From assembly GCA_016215155.1 (NCBI GenBank), contig JACRLQ010000012.1:1-64000 (forward strand): 64,000 bases of DNA, written 5' to 3'. This DNA is from Nitrospirota bacterium (GTDB lineage: Bacteria; Nitrospirota; Thermodesulfovibrionia; Thermodesulfovibrionales; UBA6898). The position numbers and the translations under genes are program-made. This document shows positions 54,501-62,514 of this stretch, in pieces (the stretch's first letter is position 1; every line of letters begins with the position of its first letter). The notes under the pieces are model-generated. The model saw only the letters and a program-made list of their open reading frames with translations, was not told the DNA's origin and ran no database searches.

Positions 54501-55108
54501 TGGCTGACATAAACGGCTCAAGCGGGCTGCTGTACCTTGATTCCTGGGGGCTTGTCCTTACCTGCAACCAGCCGGCAAACTATCTGTTGCATGTAACAAA
54601 CCACGGTACGGCTGTTGACGAGGTGACGAGCTCCCCCGGCGGGATATCCTGCAACACTACCGGGCAGCAGTCGGTCTGCGATGCGTCTTTCCCTGCCGCT
54701 CAGCAGGTCCGGTTGACTGCAACGCAGGTGGATGGCCAGTCTTTTTTTGAAAGATGGCTGGGTGACTGCTTTGGGAATGACCCGGTATGTGATGTCACCA
54801 TGAATTCCGAGAAATTCGCAAACGCATATTTCAATGCCTGCTCTTCAACCAAAGTCCAGGTTGGTATTGTCTATTATGCCTCGATCGAAGCGGCATATAG
54901 CAACCCTTTTCTTATTACCGCGGAATACAGGCTGAGGGCGCTCGACTATCCGGTGGCCGCGCTTGTTTTCGACAAGGAAAAGACGATTACCCTTAAGGGA
55001 GGCTACGACTGCGGTTATTCGCAGGTGACGGGGCCTGCGAGGTTGACTGGCGGACCGTTGGTCATCAGCAGCGGTACGGTCATTGCTGACGGCATTGAGA
55101 TCCCATGA
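51581..55108 (+). CDS. large secreted surface protein with three P-domains
   Basis: 1,175 residues with a signal peptide (AFIISVLAAVVFIIPGGSES). Three proprotein-convertase P-like domains (about 31-184, 438-583, 840-994), each starting VPKxIPDNN-like and ending SWxLxxxC; between them lie Ig-like repeats with VSGxNMxNVAxxxIY and fibronectin-like parts (LEWDHAVDSGSGMHPAE, YYYRLCYKD). Near 1001-1087 is a divergent InlB-type B-repeat, then a C-terminal domain with TLKGGYDCGY shared with the protein at 13 kb. No protease catalytic domain is seen. GGGGGGAG precedes the ATG. Probably exported and displayed; function unknown. Confidence 0.9.
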   Translation: MSNYVYLGRAFIISVLAAVVFIIPGGSESAVFPSTDVPKNIPDNNIAGVNSSLTIGAGVCTWITDLNVSLQATHTFVGDLIFTLTHLETGASSVIISRIPGSGGQSGSCAQNNISATLDDGASPSVQTQCSLTPPAVNGTFAPKSALDVFNDKDAAGDWRLNVADRVATDTGSLDSWSLDITCAGDQSIVVGDGAAPQDRFAGPGSVNQTVSSFTVRTVAGVDTVTAVTVSGSNMDNVAVLRIYQDSGTVPNEWDAADTLLGTLASPVSPAQVTLTNGISVSTTPAQYLIVYDIIPSPTDGQTLTASLTEITAAYTVYYYDDADAAVTIDSQAPASGAFFEARPAEASCFLEWDHAVDSGSGMHPAEANVVRYQQDTPPGSCSEGSQVYLGTGAGYLHSGLSNGATYYYRLCYKDALGNLSEYSGNPVSCSPWNNGIFYKISSDVPKDIPDNNPTGTDSLITIPPGECSTITDLDVLLQAAHPFVGDLIITLTHLETQTSALIVNSSNCPRDDINAVLDDSATLPVQSQCSATPPAIGGSVLPANPLSVFNGEEMSGTWILNASDSMADDLGTLVSWGLRFSCITDSTVIAGDASSPPDRYVGSASMKQLISRFTLEIATGTADVTAITVSGPNMQNVAAIHIYENTGPMPEWDPSDTLKGTLTNPVSPAVIPVNNLTVSSTQAIYMIVYDFKSTVTDGEAHTARVSAITSPNPSGILDNPDATITIDLQGPVSGTLFSSRGGGDAGGGECLLTWNMAQDIGAGLHMTEPYELRFAQNAPPGSCAGGSQTYAGNALSYVHSGLITGATYYYRLCYRDVLDNQSQFSGGVISCIPQNNNTRFFSAVNLPMQIPSGYPAGVDSTISIPLEECPAVSDVDVFIGARHSSVGSFRAELLYSNEGANASSVIIDRPGDPAVQNGCTGQDIFAFLDDEASQPAEDECSLTPPALSGSLTPNNPLNSFDGQAGGGTWTLRVADINGSSGLLYLDSWGLVLTCNQPANYLLHVTNHGTAVDEVTSSPGGISCNTTGQQSVCDASFPAAQQVRLTATQVDGQSFFERWLGDCFGNDPVCDVTMNSEKFANAYFNACSSTKVQVGIVYYASIEAAYSNPFLITAEYRLRALDYPVAALVFDKEKTITLKGGYDCGYSQVTGPARLTGGPLVISSGTVIADGIEIP

Positions 55109-55117
55109 TATGAAAGC

Positions 55118-56662
55118 TCAGCGGCCGAACCTGTTTCTCAGGATTTGCGCGGTCAGGTATTCCACCGGAGCATAATTATCGGTGAGTATCGGGTATGAGG
55201 ACACGTCGAACCTGCCGGGGGCGATGATTTTCCTTCCGAGCGATGCGATGACCGGGTTTTCATTTTCCGCGATCTTCGGGTCGCTGAAATCGATAAGGTT
55301 GTCGCTATTGTAGCCGGCAAAGATAATATTCTGAGCATCAGTCTTGTCCGGCGACTCGACGGCAAAGAAATAACTATTTGGAAAAACCGACTTGAACGTC
55401 GCCATTTCAGACATAAGAAATGACGCCTCCTGCCGGGACAAATCGCCGATTACGTTGGCCATGAATATACCGTCCCTGCTCAGGCGGTCCTTTGCAAGTT
55501 CAAAAAATTCTTTTGTGGTAAAGTGGGCGGGAATGGAGTACAGGGAGTAGTACACGTCGCTGAATATAAGGTCATACTTTACGTCTGTATCGTGAAGCAG
55601 CCGTCTGCCGTCCTTTATAATGGTGTTCAGGCGCGCCGTTTTTTCGACTTTAAAATATGTCCGGGCCAATTCCGGCAGAGACGGCTCTATTTCAGCCACG
55701 TCGACGACCGCCTCCGGAACGTCTCTCAGCAGGGCCTTGGGTATGGAGTACGCCCCGCCGCCGATCACCAGGACGCGCCGCAGGTCCGGCCTGAAGACCT
55801 TATACAGAACATAATATTTCGTGTAGTCAAGCGCCAGGTCGTCAGAGTCCAGAAACATGGCGCCTGAATTACTCCGGTCCTGCTGGAAAAATCTCGTCCG
55901 ACGTCCCTCATACCAGGAGTCATTAATGGTGATTTTTTCATACACCCCGTCGCGACAGTATATGACGGTATCATCTTTGGAAGGCAGCGCGTTTACAAGC
56001 AGATACATTGAAGTGAGCAATAGGAACATGACCGACCCCAGGGTCTTTCCGCTCACCCCGATTTTGATCAGCGGGACAAGTCCAAGGGCTGTAAGGATGA
56101 GCTCGATGGACAGAACGAGGGTGTCAATTCCGAAGCGGGGAATTAGCACAAACCCGGCAAGCATGCATCCGGCGATACTGCCCAGGGTAGACCAAAAGAA
56201 AATTTCGCCCGTGATGCCGCCGATCCCCTCTTCGGCAAAGCGCAGGCCCTGTAATTTGACGGCAAACGGAGACAGCGCGCCGAGCAGCAGTGCGGGCAGA
56301 AAAAATAAAATACCGGCCGCAACGATCGGCCCCTTAATGATCGACAGCCGGTATCCGAATTTCGGGAGCAGGAGGACCATGAGGGCATAAAGCAGCAGGA
56401 TACTCAGGCCGCTGCACAAAATGAGGGAATAGAAAAATTTATACGAGGGGTACTTGTCGGCGAGTTTCCCTCCGAAGTAATAGCCGGCGCTCAGGGCGGC
56501 AAGCACGGTGCCGATGACACTGGAAAAGGTAAATATGGTATTGCCGAAATACGGAGATAAAATGCGGGTCGCTATAATCTCTATTATCAGGACACAGGCG
56601 CCCGTCAGAAAGACGACAAAAGGCAGATGAAATTTATATAAATAATTCATCTGCCTTTTCAA
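55118..56662 (-). CDS. spermidine-synthase-like protein with N-terminal membrane domain
   Basis: 514 residues. About seven N-terminal hydrophobic segments (1-220), then a soluble polyamine synthase-type Rossmann domain: VLVIGGGAYSIPKAL (SAM-binding loop), VDVAEIEPSL (acidic ribose contact), DGRRLL and YDLIFSDVY (D in the substrate pocket). Similar fused proteins are widespread and their substrate is often unknown; aminopropyl transfer is possible. Eight bases downstream of argJ, so it may use a product of arginine metabolism, but this is inference. Confidence 0.88.
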   Translation of the reverse strand: MKRQMNYLYKFHLPFVVFLTGACVLIIEIIATRILSPYFGNTIFTFSSVIGTVLAALSAGYYFGGKLADKYPSYKFFYSLILCSGLSILLLYALMVLLLPKFGYRLSIIKGPIVAAGILFFLPALLLGALSPFAVKLQGLRFAEEGIGGITGEIFFWSTLGSIAGCMLAGFVLIPRFGIDTLVLSIELILTALGLVPLIKIGVSGKTLGSVMFLLLTSMYLLVNALPSKDDTVIYCRDGVYEKITINDSWYEGRRTRFFQQDRSNSGAMFLDSDDLALDYTKYYVLYKVFRPDLRRVLVIGGGAYSIPKALLRDVPEAVVDVAEIEPSLPELARTYFKVEKTARLNTIIKDGRRLLHDTDVKYDLIFSDVYYSLYSIPAHFTTKEFFELAKDRLSRDGIFMANVIGDLSRQEASFLMSEMATFKSVFPNSYFFAVESPDKTDAQNIIFAGYNSDNLIDFSDPKIAENENPVIASLGRKIIAPGRFDVSSYPILTDNYAPVEYLTAQILRNRFGR

Positions 56663-56670
56663 TCCGTTTT

Positions 56671-57855
56671 CTACGTCCTGTATTCCGCGTTGATGCGGAC
56701 ATACGCCTCGGACAGGTCGCAGGTAAGCACCTTTGCCCCGGCCTTTCCTGATTTAAGGTCGACAGTAATCCTGATCTTCTTTGCCTTGAGTTCCTCCGTG
56801 GCCTCTTTGTCCTTGTTATTGGCAAGGCCGTCCTTGACCACCTTTACCTTGTTGAAGTAGATGTCGGCCCTCTCTTCCTTAAAGGATATGCCGGAATAGC
56901 CGACCGCGCAGATGATCCTGCCCCAGTTGGCGTCGTTTCCGTGGACCGCCGTCTTTACGAGGCACGAGTTTGCCACTGAAAAGGCCGCCTTCTCGGCGTC
57001 CTTCTCTGTCCGGGCGCCCTTTACCAGCACCTCGACAAGTTTTGTCGCGCCTTCGCCGTCTTTCACCACAAGTTCGGCAAGTTCGTAGGTGATCTCGTCG
57101 ACCGCCTTCTGGAATTTCACGAGGTCCTGGGATTTTGCGGTCACCGGATCATTCCCCGCCAGACCGTTTGCCATCATCAGTACGGTATCGTTCGTCGACA
57201 TATCTCCGTCTATCGTTATACGGTTGAAGGACCTTTTGACCGAGCTTTTGAGCACGGCGGACAGCGTCTTTTTGCCCACCGCGAAGTCAGTCAGGATAAA
57301 GCAGAGCATCGTCGCCATATTCGGAGCTATCATCCCCGCGCCCTTGCATATGCCCGAGACCGTCCCGCTCACATTGCCTATCTTCAGCCTCCTGTGCACG
57401 ACCTTCGGAAAGGTGTCGGTCGTCATGATCGCCTTTGCGACCTCGTCGAGGGTCGCCTTGCCGATCTCCTTTGCCAGGGTCTTAAGCGGCTGCCTGATCC
57501 GCTCCATCGGAAGGGGCGTGCCTATTACGCCGGTCGAAGCGATATAGACCAGGTCCTGGCCGAGGCCTGTCTCCTTCGAGACGATACGGATCATCTCCCT
57601 GGCGTCCTTCATCCCCTGCTGCCCGGTGCAGGCGTTAGCGTTGCCGCTGTTTACCACGATGGCCTGGCCCGTGCATGAGGCGATTTTTTTCATACAGATC
57701 TTAACAGGCGCGGCCTTTACGGTGTTTGTCGTGAAGGTCCCGGCCATATCGGCCTCGACCGCCGAGACAATAAGGGCGATGTCCTGCCTCCCGGGTTTCT
57801 TCACCGCCGCCTCGACCGTAGAAAATATAAAACCTTTAGGAATCATGTTTTTCAT
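56671..57855 (-). CDS. argJ: ArgJ, glutamate N-acetyltransferase/amino-acid acetyltransferase
   Basis: 394 residues, normal length. The autocleavage site is in GAGMIAPNMATMLCF (Ala-Thr, with Thr as nucleophile of the beta subunit); the oxyanion region STGVIGTPLP is present, as is VHGNDANWGRI near the C-terminus. It transfers acetyl from N-acetylornithine to glutamate (and may use acetyl-CoA), the cyclic arginine pathway. It lies downstream of argC in the same orientation with 129 bases between; GGAG precedes the ATG. Confidence 0.97.
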   Translation of the reverse strand: MKNMIPKGFIFSTVEAAVKKPGRQDIALIVSAVEADMAGTFTTNTVKAAPVKICMKKIASCTGQAIVVNSGNANACTGQQGMKDAREMIRIVSKETGLGQDLVYIASTGVIGTPLPMERIRQPLKTLAKEIGKATLDEVAKAIMTTDTFPKVVHRRLKIGNVSGTVSGICKGAGMIAPNMATMLCFILTDFAVGKKTLSAVLKSSVKRSFNRITIDGDMSTNDTVLMMANGLAGNDPVTAKSQDLVKFQKAVDEITYELAELVVKDGEGATKLVEVLVKGARTEKDAEKAAFSVANSCLVKTAVHGNDANWGRIICAVGYSGISFKEERADIYFNKVKVVKDGLANNKDKEATEELKAKKIRITVDLKSGKAGAKVLTCDLSEAYVRINAEYRT

Positions 57856-57894
57856 AAAATAAACTCCTGTTTTAGTGTGTTTTTCATTTATGTT

Positions 57895-57982
57895 TGACGC
57901 TCCATAACTCCCCCGATACCCCCCTCATACCCTAACAGGGCAATGTCGATTCCTCCCATTAAAGGGGAGGGCAGGAGGGGTT
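57895..57982. repeat. intergenic repeat between argC and argJ
   Basis: Polypyrimidine/purine-rich; CCTCCC (57952-57957) pairs with GGGAGG (57965-57970), followed by CAGGAGGGGTTAT. A commonly dispersed intergenic element; may be a weak hairpin. Confidence 0.4.
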
Positions 57983-57984
57983 AT

Positions 57985-59025
57985 CTACGGAAACAGGGCC
58001 ATATTCTGAAGCCCCTCGGTCTCCCTGAAGCCCGTCATAATATTCATGTTATGTATTGCCTGGCCTGATGCGCCCTTGACCAGGTTATCGATGGCCGAGA
58101 CAATAATGAGTGTGCTCGTCCGCTCGACGAGTTTCACTCCGATGTCACAAAAGTTCGAGCCCCGGACGTTATTTATGTTCGGATATACCCCGGCGGCAAG
58201 GACCCTCACAAACGGTTCCTTTTTGTAGGCCTTCTGATAAATCCCGCCGACCTCCTCCTGTGAGGTCTTCTTCGATACACGGGCATAAATTGTCGTCAGT
58301 ATCCCCCGGTCGACCGGCAGGAGGTGAGGGGTGAAATTCACGGTAATGTTTTTGCCGTGTATGCCGGAGAGCTCCTGCTCTATCTCGGGAGTATGCCTGT
58401 GATTGCCTATACCGTAGGCCTTGAACCCTTCGTTGACCTCGCAGAACGATACGGCAAGGTCGGCCTTTCTGCCTGCCCCTGTGACGCCGGACTTCGAATC
58501 GACTATGATATTCGACGTATCGATGATCCCGCTCCTGAGCGCCGGCATAAGTCCAAGTATTGCGCTTGTGGGGTAGCACCCGGGATTTGCTATCAGCTTC
58601 GCCTTCTTAATGCGGGCCCTGTAGAGTTCCGGAAGGCCATAGACCGCCTTCCTCAAGGCCGGTATGAATTTATGCTCAAGCCCGTACCATTTCTCGTAGA
58701 CCTTTTCATCAGAGAGCCTGAAGTCGGCCGAGAGATCTATAACCAACTTTTTGCGGCTGAAAAAATAGCTGACCGCCTCCTGTGACGCCCCATGCGGGAG
58801 CGCGAGAAAAAAGAGGTCCGCCTTATCAACCAGGGCGTCCCGGTCCATCGGCTGAAATTTAAGGCCGCCATAGACGCTAAGGTGAGGAAAGACATCGCTC
58901 ACCTTTTTACCCGCTGATCTCTCCGACGTTACGGCCGTTATCCTGACCCCGGGATGTCCCGCCAGTATCCTTAAAAGTTCGATGCCCGTATAACCGCTTG
59001 CACCGCATATAGCCACTTTTAACAT
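57985..59025 (-). CDS. argC: ArgC, N-acetyl-gamma-glutamyl-phosphate reductase
   Basis: 346 residues. NADP-binding start VAICGASGYTGIELLRIL, catalytic Cys in NPGCYPTSAILGL, His in GNHRHTPEIEQ, C-terminal IDNLVKGASGQAIHNMN. Reduces N-acetylglutamyl phosphate in arginine synthesis. AAAGGA precedes the ATG. It follows rpsI but a terminator lies in between, so it may have its own promoter. Confidence 0.98.
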   Translation of the reverse strand: MLKVAICGASGYTGIELLRILAGHPGVRITAVTSERSAGKKVSDVFPHLSVYGGLKFQPMDRDALVDKADLFFLALPHGASQEAVSYFFSRKKLVIDLSADFRLSDEKVYEKWYGLEHKFIPALRKAVYGLPELYRARIKKAKLIANPGCYPTSAILGLMPALRSGIIDTSNIIVDSKSGVTGAGRKADLAVSFCEVNEGFKAYGIGNHRHTPEIEQELSGIHGKNITVNFTPHLLPVDRGILTTIYARVSKKTSQEEVGGIYQKAYKKEPFVRVLAAGVYPNINNVRGSNFCDIGVKLVERTSTLIIVSAIDNLVKGASGQAIHNMNIMTGFRETEGLQNMALFP

Positions 59026-59125
59026 AAGTTTTGTCCTTTGGTTATTTATAAATATTTAAGTTATTAATCAGTTGCAGCAGATGGGAATGCCGAAAAAGTT
59101 CTGCCTGCAACACCTTGTAGATATT

Positions 59126-59160
59126 AAAAAAAAAGGCCCGTGATTAAACGGGCCTTTTTT
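59126..59160 (-). terminator. rho-independent terminator after rpsI
   Basis: GGCCCGT (59135-59141) pairs with ACGGGCC (59148-59154), loop of six; A-run on one side and T-run on the other, so it can act on the minus strand (nine Ts) and the plus strand (six Ts). Confidence 0.9.
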
Positions 59161-59182
59161 ATATACGTAGTCAGAAACCTTA

Positions 59183-59575
59183 TTATCTCTTTGAGAACTG
59201 GAAACGTTTCCTTGCGCCCTTGAGCCCGTATTTCTTTCTCTCGACTTCTCTTGGGTCTCTCGTCAGGAAGCCTTCCTTTTTCAGCTTGAGTCTGAGGTCG
59301 CTGTCCATCTTTATAAGTGCCCTTGAAATTCCAAGTCTTACCGCCCCTGCCTGTCCCGTTGCGCCGCCGCCCTTGACGCTGGCTGTTGTATCATGTTTGC
59401 CGGTCGCGCCGATAAGCTCAAACGGCTGGCGGATGATCATGCGGAGGGTTTCCCTCGGGAAATAGGTGTCTATCGGTTTTTTGTTGACAGTGATTTTACC
59501 CGTACCCGGGGTGATGTTGACCTGGGCTATTGAGGTCTTCCGTCTGCCTGTTGCGCCGTATTTGATTTCTGCCAT
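59183..59575 (-). CDS. rpsI: 30S ribosomal protein uS9
   Basis: 130 residues. Typical [22 protein letters not shown] start, the [19 protein letters not shown] middle and the C-terminal basic tail RKRFQFSKR reaching the decoding P site. Follows rplM by 39 bases, the usual conserved pair. Confidence 0.98.
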   Translation of the reverse strand: MAEIKYGATGRRKTSIAQVNITPGTGKITVNKKPIDTYFPRETLRMIIRQPFELIGATGKHDTTASVKGGGATGQAGAVRLGISRALIKMDSDLRLKLKKEGFLTRDPREVERKKYGLKGARKRFQFSKR

Positions 59576-59614
59576 GAAAAATATGCTCCTTTAGTCCTTA
59601 TAATTTATGATAAC

Positions 59615-60040
59615 TTACTGTAAAACCTGTGGTGACTGTGCCTGATGCGGGTGTTCAGGTCCTGCATAGACTTTAAGCTTTTTTATCATGGCCCTGCCGA
59701 GTCTGTTTTTAGGGAGCATCCCCCAAACAGCCTTCTCGATGATGGCCGCGGGTTTGCTCTCGTTCAGCTCCCTGGCCGTCTGGCCCTTAATGCCGCCTAT
59801 ATAACCAGTGTGATGATAGTAGACCTTGTCGTCCATCTTGTTGCCGGTCAACCTTATCTTGTCGGCATTGACAACGATTACGAAATCGCCGGTGTCAACG
59901 TTAGGGGTGAAGATGGGCTTGTTCTTGCCTCTTATATAAGTGGCGATTTTTACGGCCAGTCTGCCGAGTACGGCATCCTTGGCGTCGACGACATACCATT
60001 TCTGAACAATATCACTCTTTTTAGCAAACTGGGTCTTCAT
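59615..60040 (-). CDS. rplM: 50S ribosomal protein uL13
   Basis: 141 residues. [20 protein letters not shown] start, [17 protein letters not shown] and [20 protein letters not shown] are diagnostic. The C-terminus ([11 protein letters not shown]) is normal. First gene of the rplM-rpsI unit. Confidence 0.98.
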   Translation of the reverse strand: MKTQFAKKSDIVQKWYVVDAKDAVLGRLAVKIATYIRGKNKPIFTPNVDTGDFVIVVNADKIRLTGNKMDDKVYYHHTGYIGGIKGQTARELNESKPAAIIEKAVWGMLPKNRLGRAMIKKLKVYAGPEHPHQAQSPQVLQ

Positions 60041-60076
60041 TGCAGATGACTACCTTCCTTTAAAATTAGATTAAGT

Positions 60077-60106
60077 AATCTACTCGAAATGACATGAAAA
60101 TGTCAA
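60077..60106 (-). promoter_or_regulatory. sigma-70 promoter of rplM-rpsI
   Basis: On the minus strand TTGACA (60101-60106) and TAGATT (60077-60082) with an 18-base spacer. Close to the divergent tsaD start. Confidence 0.6.
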
Positions 60107-60117
60107 CCCGACTCCTA

Positions 60118-60123
60118 TATAAT
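60118..60123 (+). promoter_or_regulatory. -10 box giving a leaderless tsaD
   Basis: TATAAT ends five bases before the tsaD ATG at 60129; no Shine-Dalgarno sequence. -35 is weak (TGAAAA, 17-base spacing). Confidence 0.5.
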
Positions 60124-60128
60124 AACCC

Positions 60129-61178
60129 ATGCTTCTTCTGGGAATCGACACCTCCTGTGACGACACCTCCGCCGCCGTGGTTGAAGGCGGCGCAACTATA
60201 CGATCTAACGTGGTTTCAGGGCAGGCGGAAATACATTCAAGATACGGCGGTATAGTGCCCGAGCTCGCCTCGAGAAGACATATCGAAATGATCGTTCCCG
60301 TGGTCGATGAGGCCCTTAAGTCGGCAGGCGTTACGTTAAAAGACCTGGATGCCGTTGCGGTGTGCGAGGGGCCCGGGCTGATAGGTTCCCTCCTTGTCGG
60401 GTGTTCTTTTGCAAAGGCGGTCTGTCATGCGGGGCATATACCGCTTGTCGCGGTAAACCACCTCGAGGGGCACCTGCTCTCACCGTTTCTCGAATCTCCC
60501 GGCCTTTCCTTTCCCTTTATTTCCCTGGTAGTTTCAGGGGGCCATACTAGTCTTTATAAGGCCGAGGATTTCGGACAATATACCGAACTCGGAAGGACCC
60601 GGGACGACGCCGCGGGAGAGGCCTATGACAAGGTCTCCAAGATACTTGGTCTGGGGTATCCGGGAGGGCCTGTAATAGACAGGCTGGCGGCAAAGGGAGA
60701 CCCCGGGGAGATAGATTTCCCGAGGTCATTCCTCCCTGACACCCTTGACTTCAGCTTCAGCGGAATTAAGACAGCAGTCCTTAATTATGTCAATCGCGAG
60801 AAGGTAAAGTTGAAAAAACAGGCCGACATGTCCCTCAACTCCGTACCGTTGCCTCCGACTCTCAGCCAGTCCCGGAAAGAGAATGTCGCCGCGGCGTTTC
60901 AGGCGGCGGTCGTAGACGTCCTCGTCAGAAAGGTCGAGTGGGCCGTCGCCGCCACAGGGGTCAAAAGGGTCGTCATCTCCGGAGGGGTCTCGGCCAACGG
61001 CCTGCTCAGGCAGAGGATCCGGGAGATGGGAGACTCGCAGGGGGTTGAGGTGTACGTCCCATCCATTTCATTGTGCACCGACAACGCGGCGATGATCGCC
61101 GCGGCCGGTTATCATCGCTTCAGAAAGGGGCTTCTGGCCGGCCCCGACCTCAATCCCAGGGCATATCTGCCGCTTTGA
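60129..61178 (+). CDS. tsaD: TsaD, tRNA t6A threonylcarbamoyltransferase
   Basis: 349 residues. Start LLLGIDTSCDDTSAAVV, metal-binding His pair in VNHLEGHLLSP, SGGHTSLY, the VSGGVSANGLLRQRI nucleotide loop and the metal Asp in LCTDNAAMIA. With TsaB/E it transfers threonylcarbamoyl to A37 of ANN-reading tRNAs. Start by homology; no ribosome site. Confidence 0.98.
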   Translation: MLLLGIDTSCDDTSAAVVEGGATIRSNVVSGQAEIHSRYGGIVPELASRRHIEMIVPVVDEALKSAGVTLKDLDAVAVCEGPGLIGSLLVGCSFAKAVCHAGHIPLVAVNHLEGHLLSPFLESPGLSFPFISLVVSGGHTSLYKAEDFGQYTELGRTRDDAAGEAYDKVSKILGLGYPGGPVIDRLAAKGDPGEIDFPRSFLPDTLDFSFSGIKTAVLNYVNREKVKLKKQADMSLNSVPLPPTLSQSRKENVAAAFQAAVVDVLVRKVEWAVAATGVKRVVISGGVSANGLLRQRIREMGDSQGVEVYVPSISLCTDNAAMIAAAGYHRFRKGLLAGPDLNPRAYLPL

Positions 61179-61238
61179 TGATATTCGCGGTGCTTAAAAA
61201 TTAAGACGGCGTGTTGTTTTCCCGGCACTGAGCTTCTA

Positions 61239-61267
61239 ATGACAAAGAACGTCCAGTAAGTTATAAT
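61239..61267 (+). promoter_or_regulatory. sigma-70 promoter giving a leaderless proB
   Basis: ATGACA (61239-61244), 17-base spacer, TATAAT (61262-61267). The -10 ends seven bases before the proB ATG at 61275, so transcription should start at or one base before the A of ATG. This is the best-formed of the leaderless promoters. Confidence 0.65.
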
Positions 61268-61274
61268 TTTCAAA

Positions 61275-62378
61275 ATGAAAAGAATTGTTATTAAAATCGG
61301 GAGCAACATACTGGCCGACGATAAAGAGGGGCTTAACATGAAACGTCTCGCGGCCATAGTCTCGGATATTGTCGAGATGAAGTCCCACGGGTGCGAGATC
61401 GTTGTCGTGTCCTCCGGAGCTGTTGCCGCGGGAATGAAGAAACTGGGGCTCAGCACAAAACCGAAGGAGATCATGCTGAAGCAGGCGGCGGCGGCGATAG
61501 GGCAGAGCAGTCTTATGTGGGCATACGAAAAAACTTTCGGCGACCATGATACAAAGGTGGCCCAGATACTTCTTACGAGGGACGACCTCTCCAACCGCAA
61601 GCGTTATATCAACTCGAAAAATACGCTGTTGACCCTCATTTCATATGGAGTCGTCCCGATTGTAAATGAAAACGATACTGTCGTGACCGACGAGATTAAA
61701 TTCGGAGACAACGATAATCTTGCCGCCCTGGTTTCGATCCTTATCGAGGCCGATCACCTGATAATACTGTCGGATGTCGACGGGTTATATAAGGAAGACC
61801 CGAGGATTAACCCGGAGGCTGAACTGATAGCGGTTGTCGAGGAGATTGACCACTCCATAGAGAAGAACGCCGGAGGCGCGGGAAGTCAGCTGGGCACCGG
61901 AGGGATGTATTCGAAGGTCCTTGCGGCAAGAAAGGCCACGTCGCACGGCATCGCGGTAACTATTGTAAACGGAAGAGAAAAAGGACATCTGGTCTCCCTG
62001 TTGAGGGGAAGGCCGCGGGGGACCTTCTTCAAACCCGGGACTGAGCGCCTGTCTCACAGGAAGGGATGGATCGCTTACAGCAGCCGCGCGATGGGCTCCG
62101 TCGAACTTGACGAAGGCGCGGTAAGGGCCATCACCGGGATGGGCAGGAGTCTCCTGCCCTCAGGGATCACTTCCGTATCTGGTGATTTTGAGCTGGGCGA
62201 CCCTGTTTATTGTTTGGACGCCAGGGGAAAACGGCTTGCGAAAGGACTTACCAACTATTCTGCCGATGATATCAGGAAGGTGATGGGGAGACAGTCGTCC
62301 GAGATCGAAGGCATACTCGGCTATAAATATTCCGAAGAGATAATTCACAGGGACAACCTGGTTTTGCTTCAATCGTAA
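61275..62378 (+). CDS. proB: glutamate 5-kinase with PUA domain
   Basis: 367 residues, full length. RIVIKIGSNIL start, VSSGAVAAGMKKLG, IVNENDTVVTDEIKFGDND (active-site loop) and GTGGMYSKVLAARKA; the C-terminal PUA domain spans about 285-360. First step of proline synthesis (glutamate to glutamyl phosphate). proA is not next to it. No Shine-Dalgarno sequence. Confidence 0.98.
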   Translation: MKRIVIKIGSNILADDKEGLNMKRLAAIVSDIVEMKSHGCEIVVVSSGAVAAGMKKLGLSTKPKEIMLKQAAAAIGQSSLMWAYEKTFGDHDTKVAQILLTRDDLSNRKRYINSKNTLLTLISYGVVPIVNENDTVVTDEIKFGDNDNLAALVSILIEADHLIILSDVDGLYKEDPRINPEAELIAVVEEIDHSIEKNAGGAGSQLGTGGMYSKVLAARKATSHGIAVTIVNGREKGHLVSLLRGRPRGTFFKPGTERLSHRKGWIAYSSRAMGSVELDEGAVRAITGMGRSLLPSGITSVSGDFELGDPVYCLDARGKRLAKGLTNYSADDIRKVMGRQSSEIEGILGYKYSEEIIHRDNLVLLQS

Positions 62379-62514
62379 CCCCGGCACCGGAGCCGTTTCA
62401 TTTTAAACTTCATCCCGTTTGTGGTATATTGAATAACCAAAAAAAGGACATTTCCATGCGGAGGAAAACATTTTGACAGTGACAAATCCGGTAACTGTCA
62501 GACGATAGGATATA

